NCBI GenBank assembly: GCA_027625915.1
Contig: JANTQA010000016.1
Coordinates: 501,001-565,000 of the forward strand
Origin: Anaeramoeba flamelloides
Lineage: Eukaryota > Metamonada > Anaeramoebidae
DNA length: 64,000 nucleotides
Reading direction: 5' to 3'
In this document: positions 35,691-47,900 of the stretch, piece after piece
Layout: the number at the start of each line of letters is the position of its first letter
How positions within the stretch are numbered: the stretch's first letter is position 1
Notes under the pieces: generated by a model
What the model saw: only the letters and a program-made list of their open reading frames with translations
Told to the model about the DNA's origin: nothing
The model's database searches: none
Made by a program: the position numbers and the translations under genes

Positions 35691-36551
35691 TTCTTTTGCA
35701 TTTTCATTTCCATGTTCTTTTTCTTGATCTTTTGCATTTTCATTTCCGCTTATCTTTTCATTTTCCTTATTTTTAGAAAGAACCACAAGTGGTGTTTTAT
35801 TATTAACGTTTTTTTTACTACTGTTTAAAAGTGGTACATCTTTTTTTGGGATACTGTATGTTTTTGAATTTTTTACAAGATGTACCAAACGAAGAGTAAA
35901 TATTAGAGAAAATTCTTTCGAAATAAGAGGATCGCTTGCAGCCTTTGCTAAGATTGTTCCAGAGGAATACCAGTATTGGCACTTTACTGACAAGTTTTGC
36001 TGGAAATCAAAATCTTCTCTGCATCTAAACCGAAATTTTTCTGTGAAATGAAAAGGGATTTTGAATATCGCGAGTTTTAAGCTTTTGTATTGGGTTGCCA
36101 TCCACAACGGTAATTTGGTTCTTTGTCCTCTTTTAATTGTCTTTATTTTTTTCCTTGTGATTTGTTCCTCATAGATCCTCATTTTTTCATTAATAATTTT
36201 TTGGCAGCTGTCGCAATTCCATTTGCCCGTTGGCTCTTTCGTGATCCCTGCGCAACTAAAATGATACCACCCTACTTTACACTTTGGGTAGTCGCATTTG
36301 ATCCAGTCTTCATCTAATTCTTTCCCACAACACCAAACCTTCTCGTCTTCGTCTGTGTCATAGTCGGACGAAACTTCTTCAGCTGTGGCCATCTCGATTA
36401 GTGGATGAACAACACCTTTAGGTACAATCACTAGATCCTCAACTAACGGTTCGGTTACTAAAAAGCCAAGGTATTTCATAGTGTGTAATGCTTTGATTTG
36501 CACATTTTGATCTTCAGCTTGTAAAGATTCAACAGACCAATACCCATTCAT
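34839..36551 (-). CDS. PSF3: GINS subunit PSF3 with an internal ING-type PHD finger
   Basis: GINS is part of the CMG replicative helicase, and PSF3 is one of its four essential chains. The 570-residue frame has no intron. Residues 4-50 match the PSF3 N-terminal domain (YWSVESLQAED, MKYLGFLV). Residues 144-229 match its helical domain (RTKLPLWMA, cognate of KLELPLWLA; then YWYSSGTILAKAA and FSLIFTLRLVHLVKNSK, cognate of FYxxGxxL and QTFxxRFxxIMD). Between them sits a PHD finger: Cys74, Cys75, Cys86, Cys91, His97, Cys100, Cys113, Cys116. Its spacing and WYHFSCAGITKEPTGKWNC text match ING proteins, apart from CC where ING has CxC. Residues 233-480 are a Lys/Glu/Asn-rich insert. The C-terminus (LEKNIYRSRRVNADRFKNW) resembles the PSF3 last helix. 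ING fingers read H3K4me3; whether this one does is inference. Confidence 0.85.
35626..35695 (-). repeat. Coding GAAAAA/GAAAAC hexanucleotide repeat
   Basis: An in-frame hexamer run coding Glu-Lys then Glu-Asn repeats in the linker of the PSF3 protein. It is the same hexamer as in the PIG-Q insert, but on the other strand. Confidence 0.85.
36204..36335 (-). other. PHD zinc-finger segment within PSF3
   Basis: Codes residues 73-116. Ligand spacing is CC-x10-C-x4-C-x5-H-x2-C-x12-C-x2-C. Trp95 lies where ING fingers keep the cage tryptophan, and Trp73 replaces the usual tyrosine before the first cysteine. The acidic stretch just upstream (DYDTDEDE) may be a linker. Confidence 0.85.
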
Positions 36552-37930
36552 TTTTTTATTTTTTGTTTTTGTTTTTTGTTTTTGTTTTTTTTTGAGACTT
36601 GTTTTTGAAAAAATTACTTAAGAATTGTTGTGCAATTTTGGAGTTGTTTTGAAATTTGTCCTTATTTTTGAGTTTGAGATTTATTAAATTTAAAAAGGTA
36701 AAAGCAAACAACAAGAAAAAAATAAAAAAATGAAACATTCTCTTTTTTTAAGGTTTACCATCCCTGAAATTTGAAAAAATGATTATCTTGTGTTGGTGTT
36801 GTTATTACCTGTTAATTTGGTTCTTAGCTGATCGATCTTGGACTTGGTAGGGTTATAATTATCGTTCAAAAAGGCAATTTATTTTTTTTTTTAAAGGATT
36901 TAGAGTACTTATTTACACAAGAATACAGTTGAACTTGATAAATGAACCCATTTATTAATTTTTGAGAAATTTGTTTATCATATTTAAAACCATTCACTTT
37001 TTCCCATTTAATTTTCAGTAAAAAGATCTGATCATTTTTCTTTAGATATTTTTTTGATTAAAACGATCTCGACTTTTTTTTATTATTTTTTGGCTCGAAA
37101 TAGAACAAAAAAAATTGTAAAAAAATTTTTTTATGAAGAAATATCACTTTTAGTGATTTCTGAGAGTCTGATTGGATAAGTAATATATAAAAATTTAATC
37201 TTATATTAAAAATACAATAAAAATAAGTCAAATATTGAATGTTTGAAGATCTGAAAAAATTTGAACATTTATTTTATTTTCAATAGTTCTTAAATTTCTT
37301 GAAATTTAACAGATAATGTTTAATTTTTTTTTAAATATTAAGAATATTAAAAACCAATTTTTAAAATTTAAATAAGTTATTTGATAATATTTATCAAGAT
37401 TTTTCTAATTAGAATTATTAATATAAGTTCTTTTGATTCGTTTGATCTATTTTTATAAATTGAGAAGTAATAATAAAGTATATTATTTGTTTAATCTTTG
37501 GGCTATAAATAAACGGCTAAAATAATCCATATACGGGCTATTAATAATTGATTAAAAATAATCAAATTAAAAGGTTATTCTTTTGTATGTAAAGTTAAAT
37601 TTTCCAGGTTTTAAAAAAGTATTTTTGGGAGAATTTTTAATTTTATATTTTTTCTCAGAGTATTTTTTTATTCAATAACAAGAAAAATTGATTTGAGCTG
37701 ATCTTTGAGTCTAATAAATAAATTTTATTTCTTTTCAATTTTTATATAATTATAGTATTATTTTGAAATTAAGTGTATTTTTGGATTATTATTATTATTA
37801 TTTAGCAAAAACCGTGATTAACGAAAAAAATTTCAAAATAAAAAAAAAGTGAATACTAAACATAATTAAAATATTAATATAGCAGTTATTGATATCAAAT
37901 ACATGTTAAAAATTAAAAAATTATCTAATT
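36552..37930. other. 5' flank of the PSF3 gene, non-coding
   Basis: The first 40 bp upstream of the start are a (GTTTTT)-type run. Beyond this the sequence is AT-rich with no supported gene. Confidence 0.45.
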
Positions 37931-37934
37931 TTGA

Positions 37935-38475
37935 TAGGTTTTTCTAGAATTTGAAAGAATTTAGTCAATCACCAATTTTACTAAATTGTTTTGAATTCTT
38001 AAAAATTTCTGTTAGCTTATTTTTGATATTAGAAATAAAAAGAAAATTACTTAAATTTTCATTTATTTTTCAAATCATAAAAAAAAAAGTGAACTTTGTT
38101 TTTCTTGAGTTTTCTGTTTATTCTAAAATCAAAAGATTTTCGTTAAGTTTTTTTGAGTTTTCGATTTATTTTCCAAATCAATAGATTTTCGTTATGTTTT
38201 TTTAAGTTATCTATTTATTTGGAAAATCAATATATTTTCGTTGGCTTTTTTTTTTTTTACTTTAGAAATAAACCGAAAATTTTAATAAATTTTCGTTTTA
38301 TTTCTAAAGTAAAACAACCTAGAACACTTTAGAATCAAATAGAAAACCTCAAAAAAACCTAGAACACTTAATAAAATTACAAAACCTCAATAAAACGACT
38401 TTTTGCTTTTCGAGAATATAAAAGAATAATAAAAAAATTAAAGATTTTACTCGATTCTATTAAATTGACAACAAC
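37935..38475. repeat. Palindrome mosaic, locus 7
   Basis: Shows the AATCAATAGATTTTCGTTA module two to three times in a row. A clean hairpin AGAAATAAACCGAAAATTTT / AAATTTTCGTTTTATTTCT lies at about 38262-38310. CCTAGAACACTTTAGAATCA and CCTAGAACACTTAATAAA units follow. The frame at 37951-38184 is made of these modules and is not a gene. Confidence 0.78.
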
Positions 38476-38919
38476 CTAGAAACTCCACAAAAAATGATGA
38501 TATGGGACCAAAATGCATGTGAGTTGGCTATAGAAAGTTTATCACTAATAAATAAAAATTCTAGAATTTGTGATTGATAATTGGTATTACACTAATATAA
38601 ATCAAGTGGTTTTTTTAGATTGAGTTATTTAAAAACTTTTGGTTTTATTTTTTAAACTTTTTCTTACAAAGATCATCTAATGTCTTTCTTCATCAAGAAT
38701 TAGTGTCTGTACATTTGAAATCTAAAATTAAATTATTTGTTATTGGATTTAAATCATAGCAATTCTATCGTTCAAGTGCCCCTTTAAAAGGGATAAGTAA
38801 AATAGGATTATTTGTTGATCTGAATTAATTAAAAATGATCCTTGTTATAGAAAAAAAAATAATTTCAGTTAAAAATCTGGATTTCGTAAAAAATTTAAAA
38901 GGTTGTGTCACCAATATCC

Positions 38920-39640
38920 GAAATTACAAAATATCCCTCTTAAATATATCCCAAACTATGGCTGAGTTGTTAAAAAAGTAATTTTTTGAAAAATTAAATA
39001 ATTAGTCAAAAGATTCTTTTGAAAATTTATTTCTCAAATCATAGAAATATATTGATGCTACAAGTAAACTCCATTTCACTCAAAGTGCCCAGCCAAAAAT
39101 GAAAAAGTCACTTTATTTTTAATTATAAGATAAACTTAGATTGTTTAGAAATACGAGAAAAAATAATATTCATATAAGAGTCCATAATTATAAAAGAAAA
39201 CCCTGAACAAACCATAAATTTCAAAAAAAAAAAAATGTTAAAAATATTTTTGGGCCCTATTCATTGGAACGTCTCGTGCAAAATTCTCAATTTCTTTAGG
39301 AAATTAAAATTATTGATAATAAGATTTTTTACTTGTAAATGTATGAATTTTAAAAGAACATACAAAGCCTAACTTTTCTTAACGCTTATTTGGTTTTTCA
39401 AACATTTTTTTTTTCAAAGTAAATTTTTAAAAAAAAAATAAAAAAGAAAAGAAAAAAAAAAAAAGCAAAAAGCAAAAAACAAAAAAAACAATAAATGAGA
39501 AAAAATGATTTTGATCTAAAAATTGAAAATTTTAGTTTGATAAGAGGAATGAATTAAACTCATAGAATGTCTTCTATTTCTTCAATAAAACCGGGCTCCT
39601 TTGACTGAAAAAGAGTTTATATTTATATAAAAATTGATTT
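38920..39640. repeat. 700-bp diverged repeat, copy 1
   Basis: Direct match to about 49850-50520. Shared blocks in the same order include CATTTCACTCAAAGT, CATTGGAACGTCTCGTGCAA, TACAAAGCCTAACTTTTCTT, a long A-rich tract, and TTAAACTCATAGAA followed by CAATAAA. No coding pattern remains. Confidence 0.65.
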
Positions 39641-40300
39641 TTTTAAAAAATTAAATAATTAACGAATAAATTATTTTTGACAAACTATTTTCACAGTAAT
39701 CTTGGAAATATGTTGATTTTATAATTAGTTTTAAAAAAAGAAACCAAAATAATCAGTCTTTGTGCTTTTATCATGATGATTATTGGATTAATCTTTGAAA
39801 TTAAAAAAAAAAATGAAAAAAAAATTACTTTTAGGTGGTTTAATTAATAGAAAATGAAATACTAGAATATATTATTTTAGATTTATTTCTTTTGACTTAC
39901 AAAATTAATTAAAAAAAAAATTTCAAAATGCCTATTTTTAAAAAGTTATCATTAGTAAAAAATGGAATAATTTATTGTGCAATAATATTTAGGAAGACAT
40001 TTTTTAGATTTGTGTGAGTCGTACAGTACGAAAATCATTACATTCAATTAACAAAGGTTTTAATAATAGACGAATCTCGGGTGACACTAATCACTTAAAA
40101 AAACAAAAAAAAATTGATAAACATTTGGGAAAAAATAGAAAAAATTTCAATTAAATTCATTGCACAATTTAAAATTTTCTTAAAAAATCAAGATGTTTTA
40201 CTTGGAAATTGCTTTTTCCTTGGGTTTTCTGTTAGGTAGTGAATTGGATATTGTATTGTAACAAGAAATAAAAAAAAAACTTTTTTTTTTTAAAAATGAC
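39641..40300. other. Non-coding stretch
   Basis: AT-rich; nothing further recognised. Confidence 0.4.
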
Positions 40301-40303
40301 TTA

Positions 40304-40466
40304 CTGGTATTTGAATTTTAAATGGGAAAGAATTTTCACTTCCTTTTCCATATTTTTTTTTTATAAATATAGTTCTTAAAGAAAGAGGTTCTCTATCTAT
40401 GTTCTCTTAAAAAAGAGAAATTAAAAATGAAGTGAAAAAAAATCCCATTTATTATTCAAATACCAG
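40304..40466. mobile_element. CTGGTATTTGAA MITE, copy 2
   Basis: The cleanest copy: CTGGTATTTGAATTTTAAAT with TTTTCACTT inside, opposed by its inverse ending TTCAAATACCAG. TA flanks both ends (40302-40303 and 40467-40468). 163 bp, non-coding, Tc1/mariner-like by the TA target. Confidence 0.82.
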
Positions 40467-40468
40467 TA

Positions 40469-41547
40469 TGGGCACTTGAAAGGGGATTTTTGATGATTCT
40501 AATTTGGAATAATTTGGTATTTTTCGTCAAATTCAAAACTTTATTGGATTATTTTTTCATTTGGTGAGTTATAATTCTCTCAAAGTATTCCAGATCTAGA
40601 CTTGTCAATTTAAAAAAATTTTAAAATCAAGAACAAAAAAGTCCTTAAATTTTCCGACTTCAGAACCGAAATATCCTTTCGAATAATTCAAATAGAATAT
40701 TCATAGTGGGTTTGATTTAATCGTTGTATAGAGAGAAAAAGAATTCAAAGTCAAAGAATCTGAGTTGTACATTTTGAATTTTTTGAGGATCATTTGAAAA
40801 AGATTCAAAAAACATTGGAAAAAATATTGGGTTAAGCATAAAATCTTTTTGAAATTGACAAGTAGCCAATTTAATTGATAAACTTTGAGATCAAAAAAAA
40901 AAGAATTGATATCAGCATTGAAAAAAAAAGTTCAAATACTAATTTTAAAATCTTTTGTATTTGAAATATTGTGACCCTATAAACAATTGATTCTGGTCAT
41001 TTTAAAATTGATAAATGAAATTGACCAATTTTTTGTACTGAATTACAAATTATTACAACTTAAAAATTCTTTTTGTCAAGAATCATGTTAAAATTAAAGT
41101 AGGTCTAACGAAAATTTTTTCACAAAAAAGTTCAAGTCGAGGTTTATAAGTACTATCTAAAAACGTAATTTCTAATTGGTTTTGTAAAGACCTTTGGATT
41201 TCTTTGGCTAACAATTATCAACACCTTTTTGTTGGAATAGAAATAAAAATTTTTGTTTTGTAATTGTAAAACAAAGATATTACAACAAGAATTTCAAGTA
41301 AACCTTGAATATATATATTGAATTTCAATTATTAAAAATCACTGAAGGTCTTAACTAGTCTTTCGGATCCTTTTAATGGATTAAAAAAACTCGTTGTCCA
41401 TAATTTAGGATAACAAACTCTATCACCTAAAACAAGTTAAAAAAAACAGTTCAACAATACAAAGTGTAATAAAAACTATGTTCTCATGATTCATTTTTTC
41501 TTACAAACTCACAAAAATTTAATTAATAATCCCATTTTGCAAAACCA
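40469..41547. other. 5' flank of the GPR107-like gene, non-coding
   Basis: AT-rich; no promoter motif, gene or repeat could be supported. Confidence 0.4.
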
Positions 41548-41883
41548 ATGAAACAAAAAATCCAAATTACCTTTTTTGTTTTATTTTTAATAATCCTTTC
41601 TCAAGGTGCATGTCGTAAACAAGAACTTCAAATTGAAAACGATGAACGATCAAGTTTTTTGGTTGAAACATTTGGATTTTTAAAAGGCGGATACTTTGAA
41701 ATGAAAGTTAACGAATTGACAGTAATTCTTACAAAAATCTTACTTTTTTTAAAGATCAAGTTTCCTGATTTTGTGGAAACAGCATTAACAAAATTTAACA
41801 AGAAAATTTAAAACACAAACCTCTTTAATTTATAATCCCAAAATCTCAAAAATTCTTTGCTATTTTTTTTGCAAATATTGAAA

Positions 41884-41914
<31 letters not shown>

Positions 41915-44900
41915 CAAACAAAACAAAAATAATAAACCCAAATACCAAACCATATTAGGTTTCACCAGAATCAAAAACGAAAGAAAACGAATTAACTGAT
42001 CAATTATTTCTTCTTGAGTCTCAAGGAGAAATTAATCTTGACACAGACATATTCGATTGCCTGGTTAAAGAAGAAAAAGATCAGCCAGGGTTACATATTG
42101 TACGGAACACAGCTTCCAATTGGAAAAAGGGGTTTACTTATCGCCAAAAAATTACCAAGGAGGGTCAATATTTTCTCTATTATAGCCAATGCGATTCTAA
42201 ATCAACACAAACAAATTTTGATATTCGTGTGACAATGAAAAACCTTGACACTTATCTTTCTGCTGGAGAAATTCCTCTTCCTAAATTATACTCTTTCTTT
42301 TTTTTGATGTACTTTTGTTTGTTACTGACTTGGATCATTGTCATGAAAAGAAAGGGCAACGGCACAAAAAAGGTTTTAAAAATTCATTATGTAATGGCTG
42401 TTCTTTTGATTTCCAAAACTCTGTCAATCATGTGTAAATCAATCGAGTATCATTACTTAAGCACAAGGGGCGATCCTAAGGGTGCAAATATTCCTTATTA
42501 TATCTTTCATCTGTAATTGTTTTTTCATCACATTTATTCCTTTCTTTTCTTTTTTTTTTTTTTTTTTTTTGTTTTTGTTTTTGTTTTTTTGGGAGTATTT
42601 CAGTGAGGGTGATCTTAGTATGTTCGCGATTTTAAGTCTGTTTACATTTTCTTTGTTATTCTTGAAATTCAAACAAATCAAATTAATTACTGTTATTTTC
42701 CTATTAAAAAACGAAAATTTTTTTTTTCAAGTCCCAACAAAAGTGTGACGATAATTGTTAACTGAAAAAATCCAAAGGCCTTTACAAAGTCAATTAGAAA
42801 TTACATTTTTAGAAATTCTTAATTCAACTTTCTTATTGAACTTTTGATATTAAATTGTAATTGATAATATTTGATTTTAACAGTATTGGTTAACTAATTC
42901 TGGTCTTTGAAATTTAAATGGGCTACAATTTCGAACCGATTATCTTGTTTTTCAATTCCTGAAATCTGAGTTTTATTTTAGGGTTCTTAGTTCATCGAAC
43001 ATGTGTAATATAAAAAAGTAACAAACTAATAAAAAAAAATCACAAATTACCGACTACCCTCCTTTGAAAAAACAAAGTTGAAAAAGAAAAATTAGGAAAA
43101 TAAAGTGAAATATCTATTTCCCATTTATTTTGCAAAAACCAGTATCGAATAAAAAAGAGTTATGAGCTTAATAACTAGTGGCTTAAGCAGCAAGACAAGG
43201 ATGTTTGGGGCCCCCTTTTTACTATAAACCCTTTCCAAAGTACTAACACAACATAATTCAGATAACACATTTAATAATCATATATACTCATTTTCAAACA
43301 AAACAATAAACATTCCAAAAAGAAGTAGAATACTTTCCCTTTCATATAAAGATCCTTTTATTAAGAACAATGAAATCTCAAAACAGATGTGTGTAAGTGC
43401 TTTGTATCCAAGTCAAATTTCAGATCAAAGCGATTTATATGGGTGCGCTCACCAATGCTTAAATAAAACCCAAAAGAAATCACAAAAAATAAAGAAGAAA
43501 ATTCTCAATTTTGTGTTGTTTTGGGACAGTAAAAGAGTGGTGATAAGTAAAGTTTTATGAGATAAATTCATCTTTGATCTAGACCCCAATTCAAAATTTT
43601 TAACACACCAAAATTCAAGATTTGAGAAAAAAAAATCCTATTTAATCAATTCAAGAAGTAATACCAAATTAGAACTATTCACTCATTGGAATGTTAACAC
43701 TTGATTTATAAATTACAATACTCACAAAACAAAAAATAAATAATTATTAATACTAATAAATCAAGGGTGTGTTAAAAATTGTGGAGAGAGCAAAACAAAA
43801 AAATACATTACTAAATTTGTTGAAATTCTATTAGGAATATTGATCGATCAAATGGTCAGATACCACCAATTAATTTTATTTGAGTTCTTCTATTTGGAAC
43901 AACTCAACTTTAACATAATATCAATTTTTGAAAAAAACTTTAATCGAACGAAACAAGTTACATAATTTAAAAAATGAAATGTAAACAAAAACTAAAAAGA
44001 TGAAAAAATGATTTTCATATTTTTCAACAATCAAAATTATTTCCAATTTGAATGAAATTGTATTATTGTGATTCTTTGGAACATTTGAGCTGTGTGGAAA
44101 ATTTTGAATTTTAGTTTAGATAACTTAAAGAAAAAAGGAAATATCTAAAGACTAAAAGTTAAAATAAACCATTTCAAATATTGTACTTTATCTTGCGAGT
44201 CTTTACATAATAAAGCGTATGCTTTGGGGAACAATAGGTTATAATTATAAAGGCTGATTGGACCCTTTACGAGACTTTTTGAAGAGAGAAAAGTATCAAG
44301 AAAACATTTAGAAACAAAAATTCTCTTCAATTCTATGAATATTATAACAATAAACATTTTTTATCTCAGAACACAATTAACCTCCATAAACGCATCAAAA
44401 TCTTTAAAAAAACTTTTTTTACAAACTGATTTACAAATTCTTGACTAAACTTCTAAATCACAAGATTTAAACCCCATCCAAAATCTCTAGTATGAATTAT
44501 TAAAAAGAATCTCAAATAACATTAAAAAAATAGACGGTTAGAGATTTCTGCGGTTCAATATTGAAATAATCTTAATCTTCAAATTATAAACAATTTAATT
44601 GAAGGTATCAAGTTAAGATTATTTCAGGTTAAAAAGTTAAGAGGAAGATAAATCCATTATTAAAAAAATAAAAATAATTTGATTTTCATTTTTTGAGTGC
44701 ATTTTTTAAATTTTTCTTTTTTTGGAGCTATAATCTTGCCTAAATTATAACTCGGATAAAAAACTCTAAATATATTTAGGATTTCAGGGAAGTGCCGTCG
44801 AGTGCCTAGCTTTTCTTGAGGTTTTCTGTTTTATATGTTAAGTGTTCTAGGTTTTTTTTGAGGTTTTCTATTTATTTGTGAAGTTTTCTAGGTTTATTTC

Positions 44901-47900
44901 TAAAGTAAAAAAAAACCTAACGAAAATCTATTGAATTTCCAAATAAACAGAAAACTCAAGAAAAGCTAACGGCGGTTTTTTTTAATTTTTGAAATAAAAA
45001 GAAAATTAAATAAAATTTCTTTTTATTTCAAAAAGTAAAAAAAACCTAACGGCGCTTTTCAAGAATTTAAAAGAATAGAGTAAGTTCTAAGATTTTACTC
45101 CATTCTTTTAAATTCTGAAAAACCTAACGAAAAGTGCCTAGGTTTTTTTTAATTTGAGAAATAAACCGAAAATTTATTTAATTTTCTGTTTATTTCTCAA
45201 ATTAAAAAAAACCTAACGGCAAACAGGAAGTAATTTTGTTGAATTGCCTCTCCTCATTAAAAATAAATAGAAAAATTTCTTTTTTTATTTTTTTCCTTTC
45301 TACCCTTTTGATAGTAAAGTTCCTTGAAAGGGAATTCATACTTGGGAATCAAAATAAAATAAAAATGTCATTATAGTGTCGATAATAAATTAATTAACAT
45401 TTTCAACACTATGACTAAAAATGTTAACATATTTAAAACCAGCACTTACAAGTTGTTTTGAAAAAAAAAGTATTTTGGAAATTTTTCCTTCATTTTTTTT
45501 TTATTTCAATTTATTTTTTGATATACCACTTGCCATAAACGTTTGTGTGAAGAAATAAAGGTGATTACAATTATAACTATATCAACGTACTCACCGCCAA
45601 ATCTTTTTTATAAGAGCTTTCAAAAAAAACTAATTATTTAAAAAAATCCAAAATCCAAAAATATTTTTATTTTTACACCAAAACTAGCACTTCAAATTTG
45701 AAATTTAACAGCTACCTCTTTCCATCTCGAGGCTCGAGAATCAAATAATTCACCAGATCTCAGAATTTAAATCAATCTGATTTTGAAAAAAAGTGCTGTT
45801 TTTATTGAAAACTAAAATGAAAAAAACAACTTTATACCTTATTAACCATTCAACATTTTTTTATTTTTAAAACATCCATTTTATACTTATTTAATTAATA
45901 ATAGATTTAAAGGCATCCTCTTATTCATGGTGATTTTATTATTAGGAACTGGTTGGTCTTTTATGAAGAACACTTTAAATGAAAAACATAAAAACTTAAT
46001 TATGATTATTATACCCTTACAAATCCTTGCAAATATTGGAATAGTTGTTACTGATGAAATGATGAGAGGTGCAAAAGGTAATTATTATTATTATTATTTT
46101 TTTTTTTTTTTGGAAAATTAAAATAATTGTTTCGGAAATTTCTTTATTTCTAATTTTGGTTCAAATATTTTAAATATTCTAGTGACTTAATTAAAATTAG
46201 TTTCATAAAACCGAATTCAAGAAAAAAAAAAAAAAAGAAAGAAATCTAATTAAAACTATCAAAATAGTTCAAGTAATTTTCAGAAAGTTCAAAATAATTT
46301 TTTTTATAATTCTTCACAATATTGTTTGATTTAAGTTTACAAATGTTTTTGTGGATATTTTTAAAAATCACGTAGCATTTTCATTTTGATTTTTTTCAAA
46401 AAAATTCCAAAAAATAAAAATTCCTTTGTTGAAAAATTGATCGAAAGAATAATTTACCTACTTTAGGTCAATAGTATAGCCGTGAATTGATTGTTCCAAC
46501 ATACAAACCAACCGTGAAATCATCACAAAAACATCTGTCAAATATTTTTTTTTAAAAATGGCTTGTTTCAAATAAAATATTCAAACAGAACTAGTTGGTC
46601 AAGAAATCTTGTTCACAACAGTTTCATAAATTAAATTATTTATAAACGTTTTTCAGTTTTTTGTGAAACTTATTAAAATATCAGAAATTTCAAAAAGTAT
46701 TGGGTTGATGATATAAATGAATATAAATCTTCATCTTTAACATATTTATTGTATCGGGGAAAAAAGGCATAAAAGTTTTATTTTTCATATTACTATCTTG
46801 GTGAATTTTCTTTATGAATTTTTTTTTTTTTTGTAATTTTTTTGGATTACTGATCACAAAAATTTTTACAAATATTGTGCGATGATATTCATTTTTTGAA
46901 AATGGCTATATTGCTTTGCTTGTAAAAATATTATAGAATATTTGGTTATTTCCGGTAATAAATATTTAATAATGATGAATCTAAACTATTTAATATAATC
47001 ATTTAACATTAAAATATCATATTTTGAAATTTATTATTAAATTAACTTAATTTGTGAAAGCCGATATATTATTTATTATTTTTTAATAAATTAAATTGCT
47101 GAAAAAAAAAAAAATGTTTTGATTAAAATTCGTTGAAATTTTAAAAAATTGAATATATTTTTCTTTTTTTTTATCTAAAGTATAACAGATTCATCTATTT
47201 CTAATTTAATTGACCTCTCATAGCAACACATCACATTAACTGACCAAATAAACTATTTTTACCTTTCATCGATTTCAAAATTCCATAAACTTTATCTTTA
47301 TTGAGAGAAAGGAGTAATCAAAGGAAAAATTATCACAATAAACGAAAAGAAGAAAAAATATAAAATATTTTTACAATCAAATAATATCATTTGTATGACC
47401 AAATTCAATATTTATCCACTTTCGTTAGGTTTTCCCGACGACACTTTTCGTTAGGCTTTCTGAAAATTGAAAGATTTTAGTAAAGCTCTGATTTTACTCA
47501 ATTCTTTCGAATTCTGGAAAATTGTCGTTCGGTTTTTAATAATTTTAGAAATTAAAAGAGAATTTTTGAAATTTTTTTTTTTATTTAGAAAATTAAAAAA
47601 AAAGCGCCGTTAGCTATTCCAGAATTTAAAAGAATGGAGAAAAATCTATGATTTTACTCAATTCTTTTAAATTCTGGAAAAGCGCCGTTAGGTTTTCTTG
47701 AGTTTTCTGTTTATTTGGAAAATCGATAGATTTTCGTTAGGTTTTTTTTACTTTAGAAATAAACCGAAAATTTTAATAAATTTTCTGTTTATTTCTAAAG
47801 TAAAAAAAACCTAGAACACTTCAGAAATAAAATAGAAAACCTCAAAAAAACCTAGAACACTTCACAAATAAAATAGAAAACCTCAAGAAAACTTAGGCAC

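Larger units (their letters stand above)
42513..45904 (+). other. Intron 2 of the GPR107-like gene (3.4 kb, repeat-filled)
   Basis: GTAATT to AATAATAG, 3392 bp. Joining gives YIFHLFKGILLF, matching human YITHLLKGALLF. It contains a CTGGTATTTGAA MITE, a 540-bp copy and a mosaic block. No conserved GOST residue is missing between the exons, so no exon should hide inside. Confidence 0.88.
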
